64,000 nt of DNA from Streptomyces sp. NBC_00536 (lineage in GTDB: Bacteria > Actinomycetota > Actinomycetes > Streptomycetales > Streptomycetaceae), in contig NZ_CP107819.1 of NCBI RefSeq assembly GCF_036346295.1, positions 1,302,001 to 1,366,000 of the forward strand. The letters are read 5' to 3'. Positions 53,401 to 61,900 of the stretch are shown here, piece after piece. The position numbers were made by a program, and so were the translations under genes. The notes beneath the pieces were generated by a model. It saw only the letters and a list, made by a program, of their open reading frames with translations, ran no database searches and was not told the DNA's origin. Each line of letters opens with the position of its first letter. Within the stretch, counting starts at the first letter, position 1.

Positions 53401-53465
53401 AAATCGATCTCCTGGGGTTCGGCGAAGGGCCCGAAGGCGGTGACCTTGAGCCGGTGCAGCCTCAT
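50451..53465 (-). CDS. sbcC: SbcC-like SMC-family nuclease ATPase
   Basis: A 1004-aa Rad50/SbcC protein. The N-terminal ATPase half shows LHGPTGAGKTSVLDAVCYAL (P-loop) and QVVLLPQGEFARFLRA; a long Ala/Arg/Glu-rich coiled coil follows, interrupted near the centre by the zinc hook CTVCGSADHPAPARP. The C-terminal half has the signature DTATLSGGETFFASLALAL and Walker B DTLFIDEGFGSLDEQALDEV. With SbcD it processes DNA ends and hairpins. The start ATG 53465 overlaps the sbcD stop as ATGA. Confidence 0.95.
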   Translation of the reverse strand: MRLHRLKVTAFGPFAEPQEIDFDALSGAGIFLLHGPTGAGKTSVLDAVCYALYGSVPGPRQAPGTSLRSDHAAPETATEVTLELTAGGRRLEITRRPEQPRPKKRGTGTTKDKAQSRLREHLGEPGWQGLSRSHQEIGEEIEQLLGMSREQFCQVVLLPQGEFARFLRADAEARGRLLGRLFDTRRFAAVETLLAEQRRAAEAKVRAGDEKVLGTAQRLAQAAGDSADLRAWPHPAHQPGDPGLAEAVRAWAAVARCSARERLTVRTHALTAVEHRHAAARRAAEDARELDRLQRRHAEAVHRAEVLAEAAPERERVRTLLDRARRGALVAPALDLREAAAAAHRAAAHAVDDARRRLHPDLAEAGAEQLAALEQRLRGELGALGAAQRAEQRSADISRERAALDRESRAAEEQQQESADWLARWEPLRAALRERVDTAQQAATQAEHLAGRLEPARQHLAAARRRDALAAEARATSGELLSVREESAAARERWLELKETRLRGIAAELAEALVAGEPCTVCGSADHPAPARPAPGHVDRAAEDAAHARFERAEERRARTERELAAVRQAHTDAAAAAGDATTAELLDRAQELTALHAAAHSAAAGLHGARERLAHAEREHASRSADRLDAERRIAARSSRREALDEEQQALEEELARVRAGSASVGDRARLLETRVRLVADAAAALHRAEAAAERLKEADGRLADAAFRAGFDTTEAAADAVLSAYEHSALQRRMDAWQAEEALLADRFAEADAARAATQPPADPRAAEERAERTAARLRTAGSAADAARQRCAELDRLSRQAESELRALGPLRESYDRVAGLAGLTAGTSADNERKMRLEAYVLAARLEQVAAAATVRLLRMSGGRYTLVHSDARAGGRGRSGLGLHVVDAWTGSERDTATLSGGETFFASLALALGLADVVTDEAGGMRLDTLFIDEGFGSLDEQALDEVLDVLDSLRERDRSVGIVSHVADLRTRVQTQLEIVKQRGGSVVRHHTGDAPS

Positions 53466-54646
53466 CGCTCCCGCTCCCGGTGTCCGTTGTCGAGCAGCGC
53501 GCCGTCCACGCGCACGCCGTCGAAGGCGGCCCGCAGCACGGCCCGTTCGCCCTCGTCGGCCGCGCCCCCGCCGCGGACGTGGGTGACGAAGTCCTCGGCG
53601 ATCTCCTGGTCGCTGCGGCCCTTGAGGCGCTGCGCGTAGGAGGCGCCGTCGTCCTCCTCGCGGCCCTGGGGGTCGAAGGCGAGGCTGAGGGTGTGCGGGA
53701 AGCGGACGGTGAGCCGGGCCATCGGGTCCTCGGGGCGGACCGGGTCGGTGAGGGTGGCCTCGACCCACGCCTGCTCGTGTCCGGCGAGCGCGGGGTCCTC
53801 CAGGAGTTCCTCCAGGGGGCCGCGGATGCGGGCGAGCGGGCGCGGCACGGGGGTGTCGATCCGCTCGGCCACCACGTCCGTGCCGGGGGCGCCCAGTTCG
53901 ATCAGCCACATGGTCTTGCGGTGGTGGACCTCGGAGAAGGAATAGGCGAGCGGGGAACCGGAGTAGCGGACCCGTTCGTTGATCGTCTGGCAGCCGTGCA
54001 GATGGCCGAGTGCGGTGTAGTCGATGCCGTCGAAGAGGGAGGCGGGCACCGATTCGACCCCGCCGACGGCGATGTCGCGTTCGCTGTCGCTGGCCTGGCC
54101 GCCGGTGACGAAGGCGTGCGCGAGGACGACGGACCGGGTGCCGGGGCCGCGGGTGGCGAGGTCGTCGCGGATCCGGTCCATGGCGGCGCCGAGCACCGCC
54201 TCGTGGCTCACCTTCGGTGCGTCGAGGGCGTCCTTGACCAGGGCCGGTTCGAGGTACGGCAACCCGTAGAGCGCGACCTCGCCGTGTACGTCGCCCAGTA
54301 CGACGGGGTCGGCGCACCCGGCGGGGTCGGTCCGCAGGTGGATCCCGGCCCGGCCGATCAGCCCGGCCCCCACGCCGAGCCGCCGGGCGGAGTCGTGGTT
54401 GCCGGAGATCATCACGGTGGGCACACCGAGGTCGGCGAGGCGGTGCAGTACCTGATCGAACAGCTCGACGGCGGGCAGGGGCGGCACGGCCCGGTCGTAG
54501 ATGTCGCCCGCGACGAGCACGGCGTCCACCTCGCGCGCGCGGACGGTCTCGACGAGGTGGTCGACGAAGGCGGCCTGGGCCCCGAGCAGGTTCACCCGGT
54601 GGAAGGCCCGGCCGAGGTGGAGGTCGGAGGTGTGCAGGAGTCTCAT
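53462..54646 (-). CDS. sbcD: SbcD-like double-strand DNA exonuclease
   Basis: A 394-aa Mre11/SbcD nuclease. The metallophosphoesterase motifs are LHTSDLHLGRAF, VLVAGDIYDRAVPP, VMISGNHDSARRLG, VLAHAFVTGG and ALGHLHGCQTI; C-terminal capping domain and DNA-binding tail follow. It is upstream of and overlaps sbcC by four bases, so the pair is made together. Confidence 0.95.
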   Translation of the reverse strand: MRLLHTSDLHLGRAFHRVNLLGAQAAFVDHLVETVRAREVDAVLVAGDIYDRAVPPLPAVELFDQVLHRLADLGVPTVMISGNHDSARRLGVGAGLIGRAGIHLRTDPAGCADPVVLGDVHGEVALYGLPYLEPALVKDALDAPKVSHEAVLGAAMDRIRDDLATRGPGTRSVVLAHAFVTGGQASDSERDIAVGGVESVPASLFDGIDYTALGHLHGCQTINERVRYSGSPLAYSFSEVHHRKTMWLIELGAPGTDVVAERIDTPVPRPLARIRGPLEELLEDPALAGHEQAWVEATLTDPVRPEDPMARLTVRFPHTLSLAFDPQGREEDDGASYAQRLKGRSDQEIAEDFVTHVRGGGAADEGERAVLRAAFDGVRVDGALLDNGHRERER

Positions 54647-54809
54647 GACGCGTCCCCGACCTGCACGTGTACCGATCCTCCTCGACCCGCGGAACCCGCT
54701 CGGACCGGCAGGGTGTGCGGCGGTCGGCGGCTTCCACTCTAATGCCGGTGCACCGGCGGACGGGACCGGAACCGTTACGGACGGCGGAGCACCGCCGCAC
54801 TACACTGCC

Positions 54810-54837
54810 GTAGACGGTCTACATCACCGTAGACGGC
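54810..54837. promoter_or_regulatory. Candidate BlaI-type operator
   Basis: GTAGAC-G-GTCTAC (54810-54822) is a perfect inverted repeat, and CCGTAGACGG occurs twice, at 54808 and 54827, a 19-base shift. The elements lie 20-47 bases upstream of the BlaI-like gene, overlapping TACACT as a possible -10. Confidence 0.6.
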
Positions 54838-54856
54838 AGAAGCGAGGAGCGTCCCG

Positions 54857-55252
54857 ATGGGTGAGGCCAACCCGGAACGGCTACCGGCCGGCGAGCTGGA
54901 GTCCTCGGTGCTCGCCGTCCTGTGGGCGGCCGCCGCGCCGCTGACCCCCGGCCAGGTCCAGGGGGCGCTGGGCACCTCGCACGCGCGGACGACCGTCACG
55001 ACGATCCTGTCCCGGCTCCACGAGAAGGGCGCGGTGTCCCGCACCCGCTCCGGGCGCGGTTTCGCCTACCTCCCGACCGAGGACGCCTCCGGGCTCACGG
55101 CTCGGCGCATGCACTCGGAGCTGCAGAAGACCGAGGACCGCGGCGCGGTGCTGACCCGTTTCGTCTCCCAGCTGAGCGACGACGACGAACAGCTGCTGCG
55201 GTCCCTGCTCGACGGAGGCGGCGACGGAGGCACCGACGGGGGCACCGCATGA
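54857..55252 (+). CDS. BlaI/MecI/CopY-family repressor
   Basis: A 131-aa winged-helix repressor with LPAGELESSVLAVLWAAAAP, TTVTTILSRLHEKGAVSR (recognition helix) and a C-terminal dimerisation region ending in Asp/Gly repeats. The next gene is an M56 peptidase overlapping by four bases; in BlaI/BlaR systems the peptidase relieves repression. A repeated GTAGAC palindrome lies just upstream, consistent with autoregulation. Confidence 0.93.
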   Translation: MGEANPERLPAGELESSVLAVLWAAAAPLTPGQVQGALGTSHARTTVTTILSRLHEKGAVSRTRSGRGFAYLPTEDASGLTARRMHSELQKTEDRGAVLTRFVSQLSDDDEQLLRSLLDGGGDGGTDGGTA

Positions 55253-56202
55253 TCTACGCGGTCTGGCTGCCGCTCCTCGTCCCCTTCCTCGCCGGACCCG
55301 TGGGCCACCGGCTGGCGGCCTGTCTGCCGCCCCGGCAGGCCGCGTGGCTGCTGACCGTCGCCGCGGCCGGTCTGGCCCTCGGCAGTTCGGTGGCGCTCGC
55401 CCTGCTCGTCGTCCCCGGCGCCACGCACCTGCGCGTCGTGGCGGTCCTGGGCAGGCTGCTCACCCCCCTGCGGACGGGTTCGCCCGACGCCGTGGTGGCG
55501 GTGGCCGTCGTGGCCGCGGCCCTGCTGGCCTGGTCCGTCGCGCGGCTGGTGCGGGGCGCGAACCGGCGGTGGGCCCAGGTGCGCCGCGCCGGGCGGCTGG
55601 CGGCGCACGCCCACGGCGAGCTGGTGGTCCTGGACGAGCCGGGGCCGGACGCCTACGCGCTGCCCGGAAGCCCGGGCCGGATCGTGGTGACCACCGGCAT
55701 GCTGCACGCGCTGTCGGCCGCCGAGCGCGAGGCGCTGTTCGCCCACGAACGCGCGCACCTGCGCGAGCGGCACCACCTCTTCGCGGCCGTGGTCGACCTG
55801 GCGGCGCTGTGCCATCCGGCGCTGCGCGCGCTGCGCGAACCGCTCGCCTACGCCCTGGAGCGCAGCGCCGACGAGGCGGCCGCGCGCGCCACCGGCGACC
55901 GGGGTCTGACGGCCCGGGCGATCGGCCGGGCCGCGCTGGCCGCGCGCGCCGCCGGGACGCCCGGCCCGGCCCGGCCCGCCTTCGCGCTGGCCGCGACGGC
56001 CGGTCCGGTACCGCGCCGGGTGGCGGCCCTGCTCGGCCGTCCGGTGGAGGCCGCGCCCGCGCCGCGTACCCGTACGGCCCGGCGGCTCACCGCCGCCGCC
56101 CTGCTGGCCTGCCTGGTCCTGTCCGGCGCCGCGGCCCTGGACGCGGCGCGGGACCTGCACGCGGGCATCGAGGCGGCGCAGGGCGAGTCCGCCGGGAAGT
56201 GA
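55249..56202 (+). CDS. M56 family (BlaR1/MecR1-like) membrane metallopeptidase without sensor domain
   Basis: A 317-aa membrane protein with helices about 4-20, 31-55 and 80-100 and a zinc site HERAH (H166, E167, H170) in the cytoplasmic loop, plus a final helix near 280-300. No extracellular penicillin-binding sensor domain follows, unlike BlaR1. It starts at ATG 55249 in an ATGA overlap with the repressor gene. Probable role: proteolysis that releases the repressor in response to an unknown signal. Confidence 0.92.
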   Translation: MIYAVWLPLLVPFLAGPVGHRLAACLPPRQAAWLLTVAAAGLALGSSVALALLVVPGATHLRVVAVLGRLLTPLRTGSPDAVVAVAVVAAALLAWSVARLVRGANRRWAQVRRAGRLAAHAHGELVVLDEPGPDAYALPGSPGRIVVTTGMLHALSAAEREALFAHERAHLRERHHLFAAVVDLAALCHPALRALREPLAYALERSADEAAARATGDRGLTARAIGRAALAARAAGTPGPARPAFALAATAGPVPRRVAALLGRPVEAAPAPRTRTARRLTAAALLACLVLSGAAALDAARDLHAGIEAAQGESAGK

Positions 56203-56244
56203 CCCCGCCGCCCACCGCTCCGTTCAAGGGGCGCTGGTCCCACC

Positions 56245-56871
56245 TCAGGGGGCGTACGTCTCGCCGCCCAGGGTGAGGGTCGCGCTGCCCGCCGTACTGT
56301 CGGCGAGCCACGCCTCGAAGGCGGGCAGATCGGCCTCGGGCAGGGCGATCTCGATCTCCACGGCGGCGCCGTAGCGCAGGTCGACCACGGTCCGGCCGGT
56401 CGAGCGCAGGTCGTTCTGGGTCTTGCCGGCCCGCTGGTGGTCGACGGTGACGGTGACGAGGCGGTAGCGGCGGCGGGTGACGGTGCCCAGGGTGTCGAGG
56501 GCCTCGCCGACCACGCCGCCGTAGGCCCGGATCAGCCCGCCCGCGCCGAGCTTCACGCCGCCGTAGTAGCGGGTGACCACGGCCACGGCGTAGCGGATGT
56601 CGCGCCGCATCAGCATCTGCAGCATGGGCACTCCGGCGGTGCCGCCGGGTTCGCCGTCGTCGCTGGCCTTCTGGACGGAGGCGTCGGCTCCGACGACGTA
56701 GGCGTAGCAGTTGTGCGAGGCGGTGGGGTGCTCCTTGCGGATGCGGGCGACGAAGTCCTGGGCCTCGCGCTCGGTCGCGGCGGGCGCGAGCGCGCAGAGG
56801 AAGCGCGAGCGGTTGATCTCGGACTCGTGGACGCCCTCGCGGGCCACCGTGACGTACTGGTCTGCCTTCAC
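56245..56871 (-). CDS. YigZ/IMPACT family protein
   Basis: A 208-aa protein of the YigZ (UPF0029/IMPACT) family, start GTG 56871. HNCYAYVVGADASVQKASDD and GEPGGTAGVPMLQMLMRRDI carry the family motif, and VVTRYYGGVKLGAGGLIRAY is the second conserved block. Bacterial members are linked to translation control or RNA/ATPase regulation, without clear activity. Confidence 0.93.
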   Translation of the reverse strand: MKADQYVTVAREGVHESEINRSRFLCALAPAATEREAQDFVARIRKEHPTASHNCYAYVVGADASVQKASDDGEPGGTAGVPMLQMLMRRDIRYAVAVVTRYYGGVKLGAGGLIRAYGGVVGEALDTLGTVTRRRYRLVTVTVDHQRAGKTQNDLRSTGRTVVDLRYGAAVEIEIALPEADLPAFEAWLADSTAGSATLTLGGETYAP

Positions 56872-56967
56872 CCGCTCCACCCTAAGGGGAATCGGACAGG
56901 TGTCCTCCCTGTTGAAGCCGGGTGCGGGCGGCACCCGGCCGGCCCGCGAGAGCAGGAGGCGGCGCGC

Positions 56968-57372
56968 GTGTACGGCGACCCGGCAACCATCCGCAGGATC
57001 CTCACCGAGCACGGCGACACCTGGGCGGTGGTGGGGCTGTCCAACAACAGCGACCGCGCCGCCTACGGCGTGGCCCGGGTGCTCCAGCGGTTCGGGAAGC
57101 GGGTGGTCCCGGTGCACCCGAAGGCGGAAACGGTCCACGGCGAGCAGGGGTACCCCTCGCTGGCCGCGATCCCGTTCCCGGTGGACGTGGTGGACGTCTT
57201 CGTGAACAGCGCGCTGGCCGGTCCGGTCGCGGACGAGGCCGTCGCGGCCGGTGCCCGGGCCGTCTGGTTCCAGCTCGGCGTGGTCGACGAGGAAGCCTTC
57301 GCCCGGACGACCGCCGCCGGGCTGGACATGGTCATGGACCGATGCCCGGCGATCGAGATCCCGGCCCTGTAA
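56968..57372 (+). CDS. CoA-binding domain protein
   Basis: A 134-aa Rossmann-like protein, GTG 56968 with AGGAGG eight bases upstream. It matches the CoA_binding family: WAVVGLSNNSDRAAYGVARV, KRVVPVHPKAETVHGEQGYP, FPVDVVDVFVNSALAGPVAD and AVWFQLGVVDEEAFARTTAA. Known relatives bind CoA or nucleotides and lack an established enzymatic role. Divergent from yigZ. Confidence 0.93.
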   Translation: MYGDPATIRRILTEHGDTWAVVGLSNNSDRAAYGVARVLQRFGKRVVPVHPKAETVHGEQGYPSLAAIPFPVDVVDVFVNSALAGPVADEAVAAGARAVWFQLGVVDEEAFARTTAAGLDMVMDRCPAIEIPAL

Positions 57373-57385
57373 CGGCAAGGACTGC

Positions 57386-57967
57386 CTACGGGCGCCCCAG
57401 CGGCGGGATGGACACCGCCATGGTCATCTCCATCGGGACGGGGCCGTCGTTGCGGTAGGCGTGCGGTGCGTTCGCCTCGAAGGACACGGCTCCGCCCGCC
57501 GGTACGGCGTACTCCTGGCCGTCGACCAGGAGCGTGAGGGCCCCGGCCGTGACGTGCATCATCTCGACGGTGCCGGCCGGGTGCGGGTCCGAGGCGGTGC
57601 CTTCGCCGGGCTCCAGCCGGTACGCCCACATCTCCAGCGGCCCGCGCCGGTCGTCGCCGAGCAGCATGTCGCTGCCGCTGCCGCCCTCGGTCGACCACAT
57701 CCGCACCGCTTGTCCCGGGAGCACCACGTGCACCCGGGGGGTGGGCTCGTGGTCGAGGAGGGTGGTGATGCTGACGCCGAGGGCGTCGGCCAGTTTGACG
57801 GTGGTGCCGACGCTGGGGTTCGTACGGGCCTGCTCGATCTGGATGATCATCCCCCGGCTCACCCCCGCGCGGGCCGCCAGCGCGTCCAGGGTGAAACCCC
57901 GCTCGCCGCGGCACTTCTTGAGGTTCCGGGCGAGCGCCTGGGTGAGCTGTTCGAGATCCGACACCAT
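57386..57967 (-). CDS. XRE family regulator with C-terminal cupin domain
   Basis: A 193-aa regulator. HTH: LARNLKKCRGERGFTLDALA then AARAGVSRGMIIQIEQARTN; the C-terminal cupin has phrases WAYRLEPGEGTASDPHPAGT and VSFEANAPHAYRNDG, giving a metal/small-molecule pocket. ATG 57967 is chosen; TTG 57976 and GTG 57964 are alternatives. It is divergent from an EamA permease, a frequent regulator-exporter arrangement, with palindromes between them. Confidence 0.92.
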   Translation of the reverse strand: MVSDLEQLTQALARNLKKCRGERGFTLDALAARAGVSRGMIIQIEQARTNPSVGTTVKLADALGVSITTLLDHEPTPRVHVVLPGQAVRMWSTEGGSGSDMLLGDDRRGPLEMWAYRLEPGEGTASDPHPAGTVEMMHVTAGALTLLVDGQEYAVPAGGAVSFEANAPHAYRNDGPVPMEMTMAVSIPPLGRP

Positions 57968-57992
57968 ACCGTCCAATATTCTGGATGACAGA

Positions 57993-58040
57993 GTTCAATG
58001 GGTTGAACTATCGTGCATTGCACTCACTGGTTCAATGCAC
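57993..58040. promoter_or_regulatory. Two inverted repeats in the XRE-cupin / EamA divergent promoter
   Basis: GTTCAA-TGGG-TTGAAC (57993-58008) and GTGCATTG-N12-CAATGCAC (58013-58020 with 58033-58040) are both perfect. GTTCAATG also recurs as a direct repeat at 57993 and 58030. They fit a self-regulating repressor site. Confidence 0.6.
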
Positions 58041-58059
58041 TGTACTGCGAGGTCCTGCC

Positions 58060-58923
58060 ATGACCGCCCTGTTCGCCCTGGCCACAGCCATTCTGTGGGG
58101 TCTCGCCGATTTCGGGGGCGGATTGCTGACGCGCAGGATCCCGGCGCTCACCGTGGTCGTCGCCTCCCAGGCCGTCGCCGTCGTCGTGCTCGGCTCGATC
58201 GTGCTCGGCACCGGCGCGTGGCGCGAGGCCGGACCGCAGCTGTGGTTCGCGGTCGCCGCGGGCCTGGTGGGGCCCCTCGCCATGCTGAGTTTCTACAAGG
58301 CGCTCGCGCTCGGTCCGATGGGCGTGGTCTCGCCGCTCGGTTCGCTCGGGGTCGTCGTACCGGTCGGGGTCGGGCTGATGCTCGGCGAGCGGCCGGGGCT
58401 CGGCCAGATCGCGGGGATCGCGGTGGCCCTGGTGGGCATCCTGCTGGCGGGCGGGCCCGAGCTGCGCGGGGCGCCCGTACAGCGGCAGGCGCTGCTGCTC
58501 ACCCTCGGCGCGGCCTTCGGCTTCGGCGCGGTCATGGCCCTCATCTCGGAGGCCTCCAGCGGGCTCACGAGCCTGTTCCTCGCCCTGTTCGTGCAGCGCG
58601 TGACCAATGTGGCGGCGGGCGGGGCCGCGCTCTGGGCCTCGGCGCGCCGCGGGAACCCGGTGCTCCCGGCGGGCGGCCGCTCGACGCTGTGGTCCATGCT
58701 GCCCGCGCTGGCCTTCGTCGGGCTCGCGGACGTCGCGGCCAACGGCACCTATTCGGTCGCCGCGCAGAACGGTCCGGTGACGGTGGCCGCCGTACTGTCC
58801 TCGCTGTACCCCGTCATCACCGCGTTCGCCGCCTTCGCCCTCCTGAAGGAACGGCTGCGCACGGTCCAGGCGGCGGGCGCCGGCCTCGCCCTGGCCGGCA
58901 CCGTCCTGCTGGCCGCGGGGTAG
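58060..58923 (+). CDS. EamA family (DMT superfamily) permease
   Basis: A 287-aa membrane protein with ten predicted helices in two EamA halves; the first half runs ATAILWGLADFGGGLLTRRI to GLVGPLAMLSFYKALALGPM, the second ends SSLYPVITAFAAFALLKERL. ATG 58060 has GAGG eight bases upstream. Such permeases export amino acids or metabolites. Control by the divergent XRE-cupin protein is likely. Confidence 0.92.
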   Translation: MTALFALATAILWGLADFGGGLLTRRIPALTVVVASQAVAVVVLGSIVLGTGAWREAGPQLWFAVAAGLVGPLAMLSFYKALALGPMGVVSPLGSLGVVVPVGVGLMLGERPGLGQIAGIAVALVGILLAGGPELRGAPVQRQALLLTLGAAFGFGAVMALISEASSGLTSLFLALFVQRVTNVAAGGAALWASARRGNPVLPAGGRSTLWSMLPALAFVGLADVAANGTYSVAAQNGPVTVAAVLSSLYPVITAFAAFALLKERLRTVQAAGAGLALAGTVLLAAG

Positions 58924-58967
58924 CAGTCCGGACCAGGGAGGGCCGGCCAGGGGATGGCCGGTGGGGG

Positions 58968-61900
58968 TCATTCGATGGCGGGGGCGGCGGCCCCGGCGAT
59001 CGGGTTGCCCGCCCAGTGGGTCGCCGGCGGGACCGTCTCGCCGCGCATCACGAGGGAGGAGGCACCGACCGAAGCGTGGGCGCCGACCGCGCTGCCCGGC
59101 AGCACGATGCTGTGCGGGCCGAGCGAGGCGCCCTCGGCGAGATCGACCGTGTCCATCCGCATGATCCGGTCGTGGAACAGGTGTGTCTGGAGCACACAGC
59201 CGCGGTTGACGGTCGCCCCCGCCCCGAGCGCGATCAGATCCGTCTCCGGCAGCCAGTGCGTGTCGCACCACACGCCCCGGCCGATCCGGGCCCCCAGGCT
59301 GCGCAGCCACCAGTTGAGCACGGGCGTCCCGGTGAAGGGCCCGGCCAGCCACGGCACGGCCAGGGACTCCACGAAGGTGTCGTACAGCTCGTTGCGCCAG
59401 ACGAAGGAACTCCACAGGGGGCGTTCGGTCACCCGGAAGCGGCCTACGAGCATCCACTTCGCGGCGGTCGCCGTCAGCGCGGCCGCCACCCCCGCGGCCA
59501 GCAGCAGGGGCGCGCCGACCAGGGCCGCGAGCCAGAGGCCGCCCGAGTCGAGGGCGTTCTGCTGGGCGAGCAGGACACCCTCCGCCAGCGCCAGTCCGCA
59601 CATCAGCGGGACCAGCCGGCACAGTTCGACGAGCCCGCGGGCCAGGACCAGCGGCGCGGCGGGCTCGAAGGTGCGTCCCGCGTCCGGGGTGTCCGCCACC
59701 CTCGGCAGCGGCATCGTCGGACGCCCGAGCCAGGAGGTGCCGGGCTCGCTGCGGCGGGGGGCGTCGGAGAGCACCCCGATCAGCGCGTGGTCGGGGACGG
59801 TGCGGCCGGGCCCGACGATGCCGGAGTTGCCGACGAAGGCGCGACGCCCGATCCGGACCGCGCCCAGCCGCATCCGGCCGCCGCGCAGTTCGTAGGGGGC
59901 GGCCAGCACGTCATCGGCCAGGAAGGCCCCGTCCTCGACCGTGAGGAGCGAGGGCAGGGTCAGGACCGTGGAGATCTCCGTCCGGCGGCCGACCCTGGCT
60001 CCGAGCAGCCGCAGCCACAGGGGGGTGGCGAGGCCCGCGTACAGCGGGAAGAGGGACGCCCGGGCGCCGCCGAGCAGCCGGTGCACCAGCCAGACCCGCC
60101 AGGCGACGCCGCCGTCGGCGGGGTGGTCACCGGGGGTGATGCCACGGCCGAGGAGCCGGACGACGGCGGCCACGGTGAGGATCCAGCCGAGGGTGGTGAC
60201 GCAGGTCGAGACGGGCACGGTGAGCAGCAGCCACCAGGCGACCGCCCCGAGGGTCACACACTCCTTGATCAGGTAGTACGTCCCGACGAGCGCGGGCGCG
60301 GCGGCGACGAGCGGCAGCAGCGGGAGCACGCCGAGGGACACGGCGTAGGCGGTCTTCCAGCGCCCGCCGCGCACCCGCGCGGTCGGCTCCGGCGCGAACG
60401 GCTCGTACGGCTCGTACGCTTCCGGAGCGAACGGTTCCGGAGCGAACGGCCGCGGCCGCTGATGTGCGGCCGGGCGGGCCGGGGAGCCCTCCCAGTCGGC
60501 GCCCGCGGGGATCTCGCCGTCCAGGCAGGCGCCCCCGGCGAGTTCGGCGCCGGGTCCGACCACGGCACCCGGCATCAGCATCGACCGGTGCCCCACCCGG
60601 GCCCCGGCGCCCACCCGTACCGCCCCCACCCGCAGGGTCGCGCCGTCGATCCACCACCCGGACAGGTCCGCCTCGGGCTCGACCGCGCAGCCGTCGCCCA
60701 GCTCGGCGAGCCCGGTCACCGGCGGCATGGCGTGCAGGGCCACGTCGCGCCCCGTCGTGCAGCCGAGCGAGCGCGCGTACCAGGCGGCCCACGGGGTGCC
60801 GAGCAGCGCGGGGACTCCGAAGGCGGCCACGGTCCGCTCCGCGGCCCACAGCCGCAGGTGCACCCTGCCCCCGCGCGGGTGGGCCCCGGGGGTGATCCCC
60901 CGGGTCAGCAGCCGCGCGGCGGCCGCGCCCAGGGCGAACCGGGACGGGGCGCTGAACAGCACCACCCACCCCGCCAGCACCAGCCACCACGAGGTGTACG
61001 GGGTCCAGGCCTTGGGGGCCAGCACGGCGAGGACGTTGTCGATGGCCGCCAGGCCGACCAGCCCGCGCAGCCCGGTCACCCCGAACAGGGCGCACTGGAC
61101 GAGGATCTGGGCCGCGCCGGTCCGGCGGCGCAGCGGCGGCGCCGTCCGCGGGACCGGCTCCCCCGAGAACGACGGGGCGGACGACGAAGCCGACGAGGCC
61201 GACCCCGACCGCGACGGGTCCGCCGCCGGGGCGAGGCCCGCCAGATGCGCGGCCATGTCCCGCAGCACGGGGTGCCGGTAGAGGTCCGCGACCGAGACCC
61301 CGGGGTGGCGCTCGCGCAGCACGGAGGCCATCCGGGCGGCGGTCAGGCTGGTGCCGCCCAGCGCGACGAAGTCGGATCCGGGCCCGGGGCGGGTGCCGAG
61401 CAGTTCCGCCCAGACGTCGGCCAGCCGCGCCTCGGCCGGACCGAGCGGCTCCCGGCCGGTGGCGTCCGGCAGCCCGGACGGCTCCGGCTCCGCGGCGCCC
61501 GGGAGCGGCCACGGCAGGGCGTCCCGGTCGACCTTGCCGGAGGTTCGGGTGGGCAGTTCGGCGATCTCGGCGAGCACCGGGACCAGCGCCGCGGGCAGCC
61601 CCCGGGCCAGTGCCTCCCTGGCCCGCGCACGGTCGTATCCGGGCGCGGGGACGACGTACCCGGCGAGCACCTGACCGCCCGCCGGGGTGGTGTGCACGGC
61701 CGCGGCGGCCCCCAGGACCCCGGGCAGGGCGCTGAGCGCGGCGTCGATCTCGCCGAGTTCCACCCGGCGGCCGCCGAGTTTGATCTGGTCGTCGGCCCGC
61801 CCGGTGAAGATCAGGCCGTCGGGGTCGGCCAGCACCAGGTCACCGGTCCGGTAGGCGCGGGCTGCGCCCAGCGCGGGGCAGGGCCGGAAGCGGTCCGCGT

